Source: Edaphobacter lichenicola (GTDB lineage Bacteria; Acidobacteriota; Terriglobia; Terriglobales; Acidobacteriaceae). Taken from it: DNA of 64,000 nucleotides. A program made the translations under genes and the position numbers. The notes under the pieces are model-generated. The model searched no databases and was not told the DNA's origin. It saw only the letters and a program-made list of their open reading frames with translations. Location of the stretch: assembly GCF_014201315.1 (NCBI RefSeq), contig NZ_JACHDY010000001.1, forward strand, positions 930,001 to 994,000, in the 5' to 3' direction. Shown in pieces: positions 35,729-45,500 of this stretch. Every line of letters starts with the position of its first letter. The stretch's first letter is position 1.

Positions 35729-36826
35729 CTACCGCTGCACTCCGGCCGACCCACCCGCCATCACACGCTCCACCTCGCCCAGCGTCGCCATCGAACTATC
35801 CCCCGGCGTCGTCATCGCCAACGCCCCATGCGCCACTCCGCAATCAAGCGCCCACTGCAAGCCCTTCGCCTCCATCAACCCATAAATCAAACCTGCCGCA
35901 AAAGAATCCCCACCGCCCACGCGGTCGAGAACCTCAAGATCGTCAAACCGAATACTCTCGCAGGCCCTTCCCTCCGCATACCCGAACGCCCCCCAGTCGT
36001 TCCTGTTCGCAGTTTTAGGCCTCCGCGTCGTCGTAGCAATCACCTTGATATTCCCGAACTCCTGGCACACCCGCGCCGCCATCTCCCCATAGCTCTCATA
36101 GCTATGCCACGGCGCCCCATGCGATGCGTCGCACAATACCGCCGCCAAGTCCCCTTCATGCCCAAACATCACATCCACAAACGGAGCCAGCATCCGATTC
36201 ACATCGCTCGCTCCTTGCCGCCCAGCATTCTTCCAGAGCGACGGCCGATAGTTACAGTCATACGACACAACCACCCCATGCCGCTGCGCCGCCACCATCG
36301 CCTCTCGGGCCACAGCAGGAGCCTCCGCCGACAGAGCACACATCACACCACCCGTATGAAACCAGCGCACTCCCTCTCCGCCAAAGATCCCATCCCAATC
36401 GACCTGGCCCGGCTTCATCTGCGAGATCGGCGTATGTCCCCGATCCATCATCCCCATCGCACCGCGCAATCCAAATCCACGCTCCAGAAAGTAGATCCCG
36501 TTGCGCGCCTCCCGCCCAACCCCGTCATACTCCACCCACCGCAGATGCGACAGATCGACGCCGCCCTCCAGCATCAGATCCTCGAGCAATCGGCCCACAG
36601 GATTATCCGCCAGCGCCGTAACAATCGATGTCCGCCTCCCGAAACACCGGCGCAGCCCACGCGCCACGTTGTACTCGCCCCCACCCTCCCACACGCGAAA
36701 GTTTCGCGCTCCCGCAATCCGCTCTTCGCCCGGATCAAACCGCAGCATCACCTCGCCGAGGCTCACCAGGTCCCATCTGCAAGCGTCCGCCGTACGAATC
36801 GTCAACCCAGCCGAGGCATCGCTCAT
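35729..36826 (-). CDS. kdgK: 2-keto-3-deoxygluconate kinase (PfkB family)
   Basis: A 365-residue sugar kinase phosphorylating KDG to KDPG. PfkB signatures: LGEVMLRFDPGE and GGGEYNVARGLRR at the N-terminus and RVGGGDSFAAGLIYGL (catalytic Asp) near the C-terminus. The ATG at 36826 overlaps the kduI stop as ATGA, a translational-coupling arrangement. The protein is somewhat longer than E. coli KdgK (about 310). Identity as KDG kinase rather than another PfkB enzyme rests on its position between kduI and eda. Confidence 0.9.
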   Translation of the reverse strand: MSDASAGLTIRTADACRWDLVSLGEVMLRFDPGEERIAGARNFRVWEGGGEYNVARGLRRCFGRRTSIVTALADNPVGRLLEDLMLEGGVDLSHLRWVEYDGVGREARNGIYFLERGFGLRGAMGMMDRGHTPISQMKPGQVDWDGIFGGEGVRWFHTGGVMCALSAEAPAVAREAMVAAQRHGVVVSYDCNYRPSLWKNAGRQGASDVNRMLAPFVDVMFGHEGDLAAVLCDASHGAPWHSYESYGEMAARVCQEFGNIKVIATTTRRPKTANRNDWGAFGYAEGRACESIRFDDLEVLDRVGGGDSFAAGLIYGLMEAKGLQWALDCGVAHGALAMTTPGDSSMATLGEVERVMAGGSAGVQR

Positions 36827-37701
36827 CTCAAGTCCGCAATCGACACAGGGTCCATATCGCCGTAAGCCTGATTCTCTCCACCCATCCCCCAACAAAAAGC
36901 ATAGTTCTTCGTCCCAACCCCAGCATGGATCGACCAGCCCGGCGACACCACCACTTCCTTATCCGCCACTACCAAGTGACTCGTAGCATCGGGCGGCCCC
37001 ATCAAATGTAGTACCCGATGAGCAGGGTCCACATCGAAGTAAAAATAAACCTCGCTCCGTCTCATATGCGTATGCGGAGGCATAGTATTCCAGTCACTCC
37101 CTGACTCCAGCAAAGTAAACCCCATCACTAACTGGCAGCTCTGAATTCCATCCTTACAAATAGCTTTATAAATAGTTCGCTTGTTACAAGTCTCCGCAGC
37201 TCCTAACTGCAATCCCTGCAAATCAGCGAACTTCACCATTGCAGTCGGATACTCTGCGTGAGCTGGATAACTCAAGAGATAAAAGTAAGCCGGATCCTTC
37301 GCGCTCTTACTCGAGAAAGTAACCGCTTTACTTCCACGACCTACATAGAGACAGTCAAGCTTACCCATCTCAAAGCTCTTTCCATCTACCATCACCGAAC
37401 CCGCCCCACCTACATTTAGAACCCCAAGCTCACGCCGTTCCAGAAAATACTCCGACCGTAACTCCGGCTCTGTCTCAAGCGTCAACGCCTCCTTCCCAGG
37501 CACAGCCGAGCCAATCACCGTTCGGTCAAGATCCACATAGGCAAATTCGATCTCCCCAACTTCGAACATCCCCTCCAGCAGAAAGGTCTCACGCAACTCC
37601 TCGGTGTTCATCAATCCGTAGCGCACCGCATCTGCCATCTGATAAAGCCGCATTCCCTGTCTCCGATCCAATCCAGTATAAGAGTCCCGTACTATCTGCA
37701 T
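36823..37701 (-). CDS. kduI: 5-keto-4-deoxyuronate isomerase
   Basis: A 292-residue cupin isomerase converting 5-keto-4-deoxyuronate (DKI) to 2,5-diketo-3-deoxygluconate. The metal-binding PPHTHMRRSEVYFYF and the ending CWGMGGENQAYGDMDPV are diagnostic, as is the N-terminal RLYQMADAVRYGLMNTEEL. The ATG at 37701 gives the standard length; upstream in-frame sequence is basic and unrelated. It lies 16 bases after the cupin gene and overlaps kdgK by 4. Confidence 0.96.
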   Translation of the reverse strand: MQIVRDSYTGLDRRQGMRLYQMADAVRYGLMNTEELRETFLLEGMFEVGEIEFAYVDLDRTVIGSAVPGKEALTLETEPELRSEYFLERRELGVLNVGGAGSVMVDGKSFEMGKLDCLYVGRGSKAVTFSSKSAKDPAYFYLLSYPAHAEYPTAMVKFADLQGLQLGAAETCNKRTIYKAICKDGIQSCQLVMGFTLLESGSDWNTMPPHTHMRRSEVYFYFDVDPAHRVLHLMGPPDATSHLVVADKEVVVSPGWSIHAGVGTKNYAFCWGMGGENQAYGDMDPVSIADLR

Positions 37702-37717
37702 CCGCGCGCCACTCTGG

Positions 37718-38263
37718 CTATTTCGCCGCGACGCTTCCTTCAACCGCCGGCTTTTCCACCTTGATGACAAAGATCGTGATCGTCTGCCCAGGCCCTTCAA
37801 TCGCCTGGTGCGGCGTCCCTGCCGTAATGTGAAGAATATCTCCCTTGTGCAGCGCGTGGGCCGTAGCACCCTCCAGGCGCGACCCACGCGTCTCCCCATT
37901 CTCCCCTTCCTTCGGATCGACCACCGTGCCGCCCGTCAGTTCCGTGCCTCCTCCGTCCACCACAATCAGAAAGTCGGAGTAGTGTGCATGCACCTCGGCC
38001 CCACCGCTCTTCGCCCTCGCAGTAATCATCGTGTAGTGTCCCGGATACTTCGCCAGCGTCACACCGGAGCTCCCGCTCGCACTCGCCTTGGCCTTCTCAA
38101 GCTGCTCTGCACCGCGAGTCGCAAGATCACTAGGCGTCAGCAGATCCACCAACCCAGCCTGTGCCTGCGTAGCTGCTCCAGGCGCCGTTGTCTGCGACCA
38201 CCCCACCGATGCCACCAGCGCCACGATCCCAAAAACAGTCGTCAGCCTCGTCAACCATTGCAT
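37718..38263 (-). CDS. Exported cupin-domain protein in the uronate operon
   Basis: 181 residues with a signal peptide (residues 1-23, ending VGWSQ). The cupin fold is shown by GHYTMITARAKSGGAEVHAHYSDFLIVVDGG with metal-binding His-X-His and by GDILHITAGTPHQAIEGPGQ. It heads the kduI-kdgK-eda operon. A periplasmic location suggests it handles an uronate product before uptake, for example by isomerising or trapping an unsaturated monomer. That role is inferred from position only; cupins of the KdgF type linearise unsaturated uronates, but this protein does not show enough to call it KdgF. Confidence 0.75.
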   Translation of the reverse strand: MQWLTRLTTVFGIVALVASVGWSQTTAPGAATQAQAGLVDLLTPSDLATRGAEQLEKAKASASGSSGVTLAKYPGHYTMITARAKSGGAEVHAHYSDFLIVVDGGGTELTGGTVVDPKEGENGETRGSRLEGATAHALHKGDILHITAGTPHQAIEGPGQTITIFVIKVEKPAVEGSVAAK

Positions 38264-38366
38264 ATAGTTGTCTCCTCAAACAATACCCCCAACCATACGG
38301 AACCATCGCTTCATCGTCAACCTCTTCCGTTTGCTCCTCAACCCGGATCCCAGTACATTTGCCTAG

Positions 38367-39152
38367 ATGCCCACCAAGCCCTTCAACGTCCTCGAAAGCT
38401 TCCGCCTCGACAACAAAGTAGCCCTCGTCACCGGCTCCGCCAGCGGCCTCGGCGCAGCCATCGCCATCGCTCTCTCGCAAGCGGGAGCCTCCGTAGCCTG
38501 TCACGGCAACCGACGCGCTGCCACAGAGACCGCCGCAGCCATCGGCGAAAACGCCGCAGCCTTTCGCGCCGATCTCGCCTCCACCACCGGCGCCGAAGAT
38601 CTCTTCACCCAGGTCAAAGAGAAGTTCGGCCGCGTCGACATCCTCATCAATAACGCCGGAACCATCCACCGCGCCGCCGCCGAAGAGGTCACCCTCGATG
38701 ACTGGCAGCAGGTCCTTCAGGTCAATCTCACCAGCGTCTTTCAACTCTCCCAACTCGCCGCACGCGACATGATCCCGCGCGGCGGCCTCGGCACAAACTG
38801 CGGCAAAATCGTCAACATCGCCTCCCTCCTCAGCTTTCAGGGCGGCATTCGCGTGCCCGCCTACGCCGCCAGCAAAGGCGGAGTCGCCCAACTTACCAAA
38901 GCCCTAGCCAACGAGTGGGCCCCCACAGGAATCCAGGTCAACGCCATCGCCCCCGGCTACTTCGCCACCACCAACACCGAAGCCCTCCAGGCCGACGAGA
39001 CGCGCAACCGCCAGATCCTCGACCGCATCCCCGCCGCACGCTGGGGCCAACCCGAAGACCTCGCCGGCGCCGCCCTCTACCTCAGCTCTCCCGCCAGCAA
39101 CTACGTCACCGGCACCGTCCTCACCGTCGACGGCGGATGGATGGGCAGATAG
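38367..39152 (+). CDS. kduD: 2-deoxy-D-gluconate 3-dehydrogenase (SDR)
   Basis: A 261-residue short-chain dehydrogenase reducing 2,5-diketo-3-deoxygluconate to KDG. The NAD-binding TGSASGLG, NNAG and catalytic YAASKGG motifs are intact, and FNVLESFRLDNKVALVTG and VTGTVLTVDGGWMGR are the usual KduD ends. It is divergent from the cupin-kduI operon by 103 bases and gives the product that kdgK phosphorylates. Confidence 0.94.
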   Translation: MPTKPFNVLESFRLDNKVALVTGSASGLGAAIAIALSQAGASVACHGNRRAATETAAAIGENAAAFRADLASTTGAEDLFTQVKEKFGRVDILINNAGTIHRAAAEEVTLDDWQQVLQVNLTSVFQLSQLAARDMIPRGGLGTNCGKIVNIASLLSFQGGIRVPAYAASKGGVAQLTKALANEWAPTGIQVNAIAPGYFATTNTEALQADETRNRQILDRIPAARWGQPEDLAGAALYLSSPASNYVTGTVLTVDGGWMGR

Positions 39153-39240
39153 AAGACGGGCATGTAGAAGAGCAAGTAGAATCTGCTCCCACTTCAGCCA
39201 GAACAAGCATCCAAACATCCAAGAAGCCAAGGAGCACCTC

Positions 39241-39438
39241 ATGCCGCAGAGCCCGCACGACCGCGCCGCCGAATATCACAACAAAGCCGCCCACGCCCAC
39301 CAGGCCGCAGCCACTGCGCACGGCAAAGGCGATCACCTCACCGCCCACGAACTCTCCAAACAAGCCCACGAGCATTCCACGAAAGCCTTCGAGCATTCGA
39401 AGGAGGCGAGCGAACACGCCGCATCCAGCAAGAACTAA
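39241..39438 (+). CDS. Small Ala/His-rich protein
   Basis: 65 residues, helical and rich in His, Ala, Lys and Glu with a heptad-like pattern (AAEYHNKAAHAHQAA, ELSKQAHEHSTKAFEHSKEA). CAAGGAG precedes the ATG at good spacing, supporting expression. Similar small His-rich proteins are common in soil bacteria without known function; metal binding is possible. It lies between kduD and the dlgD-like gene but nothing ties it to uronate metabolism. Confidence 0.7.
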   Translation: MPQSPHDRAAEYHNKAAHAHQAAATAHGKGDHLTAHELSKQAHEHSTKAFEHSKEASEHAASSKN

Positions 39439-39506
39439 CCGCCTGATGCATCCGGCCGACTCCACGCATGAACTCCGATTGACTTAGCAAGCTCTAAACT
39501 GAACCC

Positions 39507-40520
39507 ATGCTTCGAGTCCCCTTCGACCAACTCCACGCGGCCCTCCTCCGCGCCATGCAACAGCTTGGGCTCACCCAGGATCGCGCCATTCTCTGCGCCC
39601 GTCTCTTTGCAGAAACCACCCGCGACGGCGTCTACACTCACGGCCTCAACCGATTCCCTCGCTTCGTCGAAACGATTCGCAACGGCAGCATCGACATACA
39701 CGCAGAGCCCAACAAAATCGCCGGCATCGGAGCTATCGAGCGATGGGACGGTCATCGCGGCGTTGGCAATCTAAACGCCCACGCCTCCATGCAACGAGCC
39801 ATCGCCCTCGCCCAACAACACGGAATAGGCGCAGTAGCTCTCGGCAACACCAATCATTGGATGCGCGGCGGAACCTACGGCTGGCAGGCCGCCGAGCAAG
39901 GCCTCTTCGCCCTCTGCTGGACCAACACCCTCGCCAACCTCCCTGCCTGGGGAGCCACCACCCCCGCCCTCGGCAACAACCCCCTCGTCATCGCAGTCCC
40001 CCGCCCCGGCGGTAACGTCGTACTCGACATGGCGATGTCGCAGTTCTCCTACGGCACACTAGCCGCCTACAGCAAGCGCGGACAACCTCTCCCAGTCGAC
40101 GGCGGCTTCGACACCGCAGGCAATCTCACCCGCGATCCAGCAGCCATCGAGTCCTCCCAGCGCGCCCTGCCCGTCGGCTATTGGAAGGGCTCAGGCCTCT
40201 CCCTCGTCCTCGACATGCTCGCCGCGATGCTCTCCGGCGGTCTGGCCACCCACCAGATCCCCCGCGATCCACTCCGCGAGTCCGGCCTCTCTCAGGTCTT
40301 CCTCGCCATCGACCCCACCGCCATCGCCAACCCCGACGAACTCACCCGCATCGCCGAAGGAATTCTCGACTCCCTCCACCAAGCAACCCCAGCCGACCCC
40401 AACAAACCCAGCCGCTACCCCGGCGAACAGACCCTGCAACTTCGAGAAGAGAACATGCGCCTCGGCGTCCCGGTCGACCCCGAAATCTGGCAGCAGCTAA
40501 CCCTCTCCGCAACCTCGTAA
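39507..40520 (+). CDS. Ldh2-family reductase, DlgD-like (2,3-diketo-L-gulonate reductase)
   Basis: A 337-residue NAD(P)H-dependent oxidoreductase of the malate/L-sulfolactate/YiaK family. The segment GNTNHWMRGGTYGWQAAEQG is nearly the YiaK/DlgD signature; HGLNRFPRFV holds the catalytic His, and PVGYWKGSGLSLVLDML the C-terminal fold. DlgD reduces 2,3-diketo-L-gulonate; in this setting it may reduce a keto-uronate intermediate instead. The ATG at 39507 starts MLRVPFDQLHAALL. It is the last plus-strand gene of the uronate block. Confidence 0.87.
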   Translation: MLRVPFDQLHAALLRAMQQLGLTQDRAILCARLFAETTRDGVYTHGLNRFPRFVETIRNGSIDIHAEPNKIAGIGAIERWDGHRGVGNLNAHASMQRAIALAQQHGIGAVALGNTNHWMRGGTYGWQAAEQGLFALCWTNTLANLPAWGATTPALGNNPLVIAVPRPGGNVVLDMAMSQFSYGTLAAYSKRGQPLPVDGGFDTAGNLTRDPAAIESSQRALPVGYWKGSGLSLVLDMLAAMLSGGLATHQIPRDPLRESGLSQVFLAIDPTAIANPDELTRIAEGILDSLHQATPADPNKPSRYPGEQTLQLREENMRLGVPVDPEIWQQLTLSATS

Positions 40521-40653
40521 CCGCAAGCCACAGCGCCAATCGCTTACCCACAAACTATCCAACACCTGATAGCTTTACTGCATCCATTAAGTGCAGCCAT
40601 AACTTCTATGTGACTCTTCCTTTTCTCTTTTGCAGTCTCACTTTAGGAGCGAT

Positions 40654-42471
40654 TTGAAAGACCCTGTGAAAGCTGAGAGTCCATGGCGGGATCGAATCCG
40701 CGCCCTGCAAAACATGCCCGCAGTCCTGCGCATCCTCTGGCAGTCAGGACGTGCCGTCGTAACGTGGGGCTTGTTCCTGCGCCTCGTCGTCGCCATGCTT
40801 CCGTTCGGTATCGCGAAGATAGCCGCATACATCCTGAATGACATCGCAGAGGTTATCCGCGGCCACGCTCTAGCCGCCAACTTCTGGCACCTCGTCGCCG
40901 CCGAAGTCGTCCTCAACGTCTCCCTCGGCCTCATCACCCGAGCCATCGACTACTCCGACTCACTCCTCGCCAATCGATACACTCAGTACGTCAGCGTCCG
41001 GGTCATGGAGCAGGCCGCACGTCTCGACCTCACCACCTACGAAGATCCCGTCTTCTACGACCGCCTCGAACGCGCCCGCGTGCAGGCCACCGATCGCCTC
41101 GCGATGATCCAGCAGCTAGGCCGTCTGGTCACCCAGATCATCACCACTCTGGCATTTTCGGCAGCCCTGGCGTTTGCCTCTCCGTGGCTTGTCCTCCTGC
41201 TCGCACTCGGCGTTCTTCCCTCCTTCCTCGGCGAAACCCACTACGCCTTCCTCGGCTACGCAAAGAACTTCCGCCAGACCCCCGCCAAGCGTCAGATGGA
41301 CTATCTCCGGCAGGTCGCCGGCAGCCGCGAAGGCGCCAAAGAAGTAAAGCTCTTCGGCCTGAACAAGTTCTTCACCAACAGATTTCAAGCGTTAGCCGAT
41401 CAGATCTACCTCGAAGACGTCACCCTCTCCCGATCCAAACTCATCGTCGGCGGCCTGCTCGGCGTCATCGGCACGCTCGGCTACTACGGAGCCTACGTCT
41501 ACGTCATCTGGCGCACCCTTCACGGCGCCTACAATATCGGCCAGTTCGGATTCCTCACCACCGCCATCCAACAGGCCAGCTCGAATCTCCAGCAGGTATT
41601 CTCCACTGCCTCTGGAATCGCCGACCAGGCTCTCTTCCTCACCGACCTCATCGCCTTCTTCGACATGAAGCCAACCGTTATCTCCAACCCCGACGGGCAT
41701 CCCGCCCCCGCCAAGATCCAACGCGGCTTCGAGTTCCGCAACGTCTCCTTCACCTATCCAGGCACCAACCGAACCGTCCTCAAAAACTTCAACCTCACCC
41801 TCTCGCCCGGAGAAAGAATCGCGCTCATCGGCGAAAACGGCCAGGGAAAGACCACCGTCGTCAAACTCATCACCCGCCTCTACGATCCCACCGAAGGCGA
41901 GATCCTGCTCGACGGGATCGACCTCCGCGAGTACAACCTCGAAGATCTCCACCGCAACATTGGAGTCATCTTTCAGGACTTCATGCGCTTCGAGATGACC
42001 GCGCGAGAAAACATCGCAGTAGGCCGCGTCGATCAGCCTTATCAGGACAGTGACATCGAGGTCGCCGCCCATAAAAGCCTCGCCGACACCGTAGTCGACA
42101 AACTCGCCGGCGGCTATGATCAGATGCTCGGTCGACGCTTCGAAGGAGGCGTCGAACTCTCCGGCGGAGAGTGGCAGAAGATTGCCCTCGCCCGCGCCTA
42201 TCTCCGCGACGCCCAACTCCTCATCCTCGACGAGCCCACCGCCGCCCTCGACGCACGCAGCGAACTCGAGGTCTTCGAGCGCTTCGCCGAGCTGACCCTG
42301 GGAAAGATGGCCCTGCTCATCTCCCACCGCTTCTCCACCGTACGCATGGCCGACCGCATCGTCGTCCTCGCCGGCGGCCGGCTCATCGAAGAGGGCAACC
42401 ATCAACAACTCATAGAAAAAAATGGACTCTATGCGAGCATGTTTGAGATGCAGGCCGCAAGCTACAGGTAA
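40654..42471 (+). CDS. ABC exporter, fused membrane and ATPase domains
   Basis: 605 residues. An N-terminal six-helix exporter domain (about 25-330) is followed by an ATPase with Walker A GENGQGKTT (near 392), Q-loop VIFQDFMRFEM, signature LSGGEWQKIALARA, Walker B LLILDEPTAALD and switch SHRFSTV. Start TTG at 40654 has AGGAG 4 nt upstream; no ATG is near. Half-transporters of this kind dimerise and export lipids, peptides or glycans. It lies directly before the beta-glucan synthase-like gene, so a role in exporting that glucan (like NdvA/ChvA with NdvB) is an attractive inference. Confidence 0.88.
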   Translation: MKDPVKAESPWRDRIRALQNMPAVLRILWQSGRAVVTWGLFLRLVVAMLPFGIAKIAAYILNDIAEVIRGHALAANFWHLVAAEVVLNVSLGLITRAIDYSDSLLANRYTQYVSVRVMEQAARLDLTTYEDPVFYDRLERARVQATDRLAMIQQLGRLVTQIITTLAFSAALAFASPWLVLLLALGVLPSFLGETHYAFLGYAKNFRQTPAKRQMDYLRQVAGSREGAKEVKLFGLNKFFTNRFQALADQIYLEDVTLSRSKLIVGGLLGVIGTLGYYGAYVYVIWRTLHGAYNIGQFGFLTTAIQQASSNLQQVFSTASGIADQALFLTDLIAFFDMKPTVISNPDGHPAPAKIQRGFEFRNVSFTYPGTNRTVLKNFNLTLSPGERIALIGENGQGKTTVVKLITRLYDPTEGEILLDGIDLREYNLEDLHRNIGVIFQDFMRFEMTARENIAVGRVDQPYQDSDIEVAAHKSLADTVVDKLAGGYDQMLGRRFEGGVELSGGEWQKIALARAYLRDAQLLILDEPTAALDARSELEVFERFAELTLGKMALLISHRFSTVRMADRIVVLAGGRLIEEGNHQQLIEKNGLYASMFEMQAASYR

Positions 42472-42577
42472 GCCCACCCTCGCATCTCACCCAATCAGCA
42501 CCGGCAGACGAGTCAACATCAGCAGATAATCGCAGTCAGCACCCGCCGCGGCGGGAGAATGGTTCGAGAAAAGCTCC

Positions 42578-45500
42578 ATGGCACCGTCTTCAGAGAATCC
42601 TGTCACCGCAGAACACGCTCTGCCGCCCACTGCTCCGGCACCGGAGATGCCGACTGCGGGCCTTCCCGAAAAACCCTCCGTCTCTGACGCAGAACTGAGA
42701 GCGTGTGCCGATGCCATGAGCCGCCAGTGGGAGATGGTGCCAGCCAGCACCAAATCGGACGGCCTCTCGAAACGACTCGAAAGCCTGAAGCAGCGTCTTA
42801 CCGAAGTCCTTCGCACCTGCAAAAAAACCGCCTCCATCCACGAGCTCACTCCAGAGCTCGAACTCCTCGAGAGCACCCGCATGCTCGAGTCCGCGCTCAT
42901 CGCTGGAGACAACACCGCCGAAAGCTTCGCCTCCCTTCCCCACGTCCGCGTAGACAAAGACAGCGAACTGCCGCGAGCCATCAATCTCACCGAGGGATAC
43001 CTCGTCGCAGCCCGCGGCATCTGGTCCGACGAGTCCCTCACCGTCTACGTCAACCAAGCCCAGCAACGCGATGCGCTCCTCCTCGAAGAGATCACAGTCC
43101 TCCCGCAAGCCCTCAAGCTCGCACAACTCGAATACATCCTCGACCGTGCCGAAGAAGCCTTAGCCGCCGGCCCGCTCCCACCCATTGAGCAGTCTCCCTT
43201 CTCCGCAATCCTCCACAGCATGCGCCGCCTCAACCAGTTCGAGTGGCGCAACGTCCTCGAACCCCTCATCGCCTTCGACTCCATCCTCCGCGAAGACCCC
43301 GCCGCCGTCTTCGCCCGCATGGAGGACGAAACTCGCCACACCTATCACATGCGTGTGGCAGAGCTCGCCCACTACGCCGACGCCAGCGAAGTAGAGACCG
43401 CCCAGATCGCCCTCAACCTCGCACGCAATGCCGCAGTAACCTCCGACCCCGATCCTCGCCTCGCTCTGCGCACCCGCCACATCGGCTACTATCTCTTCGC
43501 CGAAGGCCTCCCCGAGCTTCACCGCCGCATCGGATACCACCCTCCTCCCATCGAACGCATCCGCAGCTTCCTCCGCCGCTTCAACGAGGACTTCTACATC
43601 CTCGGCATCTTCACCCTCTCATGTCTCCTCATCGTCGCCATCATCGCCCCGCTGGTCCCGCATCACGCCTTCTGGCCGGTCATGGTAGCGCTCCTGCTCG
43701 CGCTTCTTCCCGCAACCCAGGGCGGCGTAGACCTCATCAACAACACCGTCACCGCGCTCATGCACGCGGAGTCTCTCCCCAAGATCGATCTCTCCAAAGG
43801 AGTCCCCGACGACGCCATCACCCTCGTCGTCGTCCCCACCCTCCTCCTCAACGAGATCCAGGTCCGCGAGCTCTTCGACGAACTCGAAGCCCGCTACCTC
43901 TCCAACCAGGATCCCAACATCCACTTCGGCCTCCTCACCGATCTGCCCGACACCAAGGCCCGCCCCCTCGACGAAGACTCCAACCCCCTCGCGCAACTTG
44001 CGGCGGACTGCGTCGATCATCTCAATGCGAAGTACCCCCGCACCAAAGGCGGAGCCTTCTTCCTCTTCCACCGCTACCGCGTCTTCAACTCCCGTCAAGG
44101 CGTCTGGATGGGATGGGAGCGCAAGCGCGGCAAGCTCCTCGACCTCAACAAATTTCTGCTCAACGAGTTCGACAGCTTCCCTCTAAAGGCCGGCCCACTC
44201 GAAGCTCTACACCACGTCCGTTACGTCATCACCCTCGACTCCGACACCCAACTCCCTCGCGGCACCGCGGCCCGCATGGTCGGCACCATGGCCCACCCGC
44301 TCAACCAGGCCATCGTCAACCCGCGCCTCCGCATCGTCACCCAGGGCTACGGCATCCTCCAGCCACGCGTCGGTGTCAGCGTCGCCTCGGCCTCGCGCTC
44401 CCGCCTCGCCTCCCTCTACTCCGGCGAAACCGGCTTCGACATCTACACCCGCGCCGTCTCCGATGTCTATCAGGACCTCTTCGGCGAAGGCATCTTCGCC
44501 GGCAAAGGCATCTACGAGGTCGCCGTTCTCCACGAAGTCCTCGATCGCCGCTTCCCCCGCAACGCTCTCCTCTCGCACGACCTCATCGAAGGCTCCTACG
44601 CCCGCGCCGGCCTCGTCACCGACATCGAAATCATCGACGACTACCCCTCGCACTACTCCGCCCACACCCGCCGCAAGCATCGCTGGGTCCGCGGCGACTG
44701 GCAGATCGCCCGCTGGCTCTTCTCCGACGTGCCCGACGAATCCGGCAAATCCGTCCCCAACCCCATCAACACCATCTCGCGCTGGAAGATCTTCGACAAC
44801 CTCCGCCGCAGCCTCGTCGAACCCGTAACCTTCCTCCTCTTTCTCCTCGGCTGGTTCGTCCTCCCCGGCGGCGCACTCTACTGGACCATCGCCGGCCTGG
44901 TCCTTCTGCTTCTCCCAGTCCTCGTGCAACTCGGCTTCAACCTCGGCCGAGCCCTGCTTAAACTCAGCTTCGTCGGCGCGCGCGAGGGCGTCCTCACCTT
45001 CGCCACCTCCTTCGGCTTCACCATGCTGAACCTCACCTTCCTCCCGCATCACATGTTCCTCGCCATCGACGCCATCGTCCGCTCTCTGAGCCGAACCCTG
45101 GTATCTGGCAAACACATGCTCGAGTGGGAGACCGCCGCCCAGGCCGAATCCGGCGGCAAGTCCCGAACCCCGCTCGACATCTACCTTCAACTCTCTCCCG
45201 TCGCCGCCGTACTGATAGCGGTCGCGCTAGCCTTCCACAGCCTCTGGTCTCTCATCGCTGCCGCACCAGTGCTCGTTCTCTGGGCCATCGCGCCTCTGGT
45301 AGCCATCTGGCTCAACTCACCACCAAGTCGCGAAGAAGGCCCGCTCACCGCGGAAGACACTCACTTCCTGCAGCAGCAAGCCCTCCACATCTGGCGCTAC
45401 TTCCACGACTTCGGCGACGAAAAAAATCACTGGCTCATCCCCGACAACGTCGAAGAGCAGAACACCGTCCAGATCAGAAAGCTCTCCCCCACAAACCTCG

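Noticed and set aside
43243..44961. 572-codon alternative frame inside the glucan-synthase-like gene
   Set aside because: Arg/Pro/His-rich shadow; the overlapping frame shows GT84 motifs and continues for 1498 codons.
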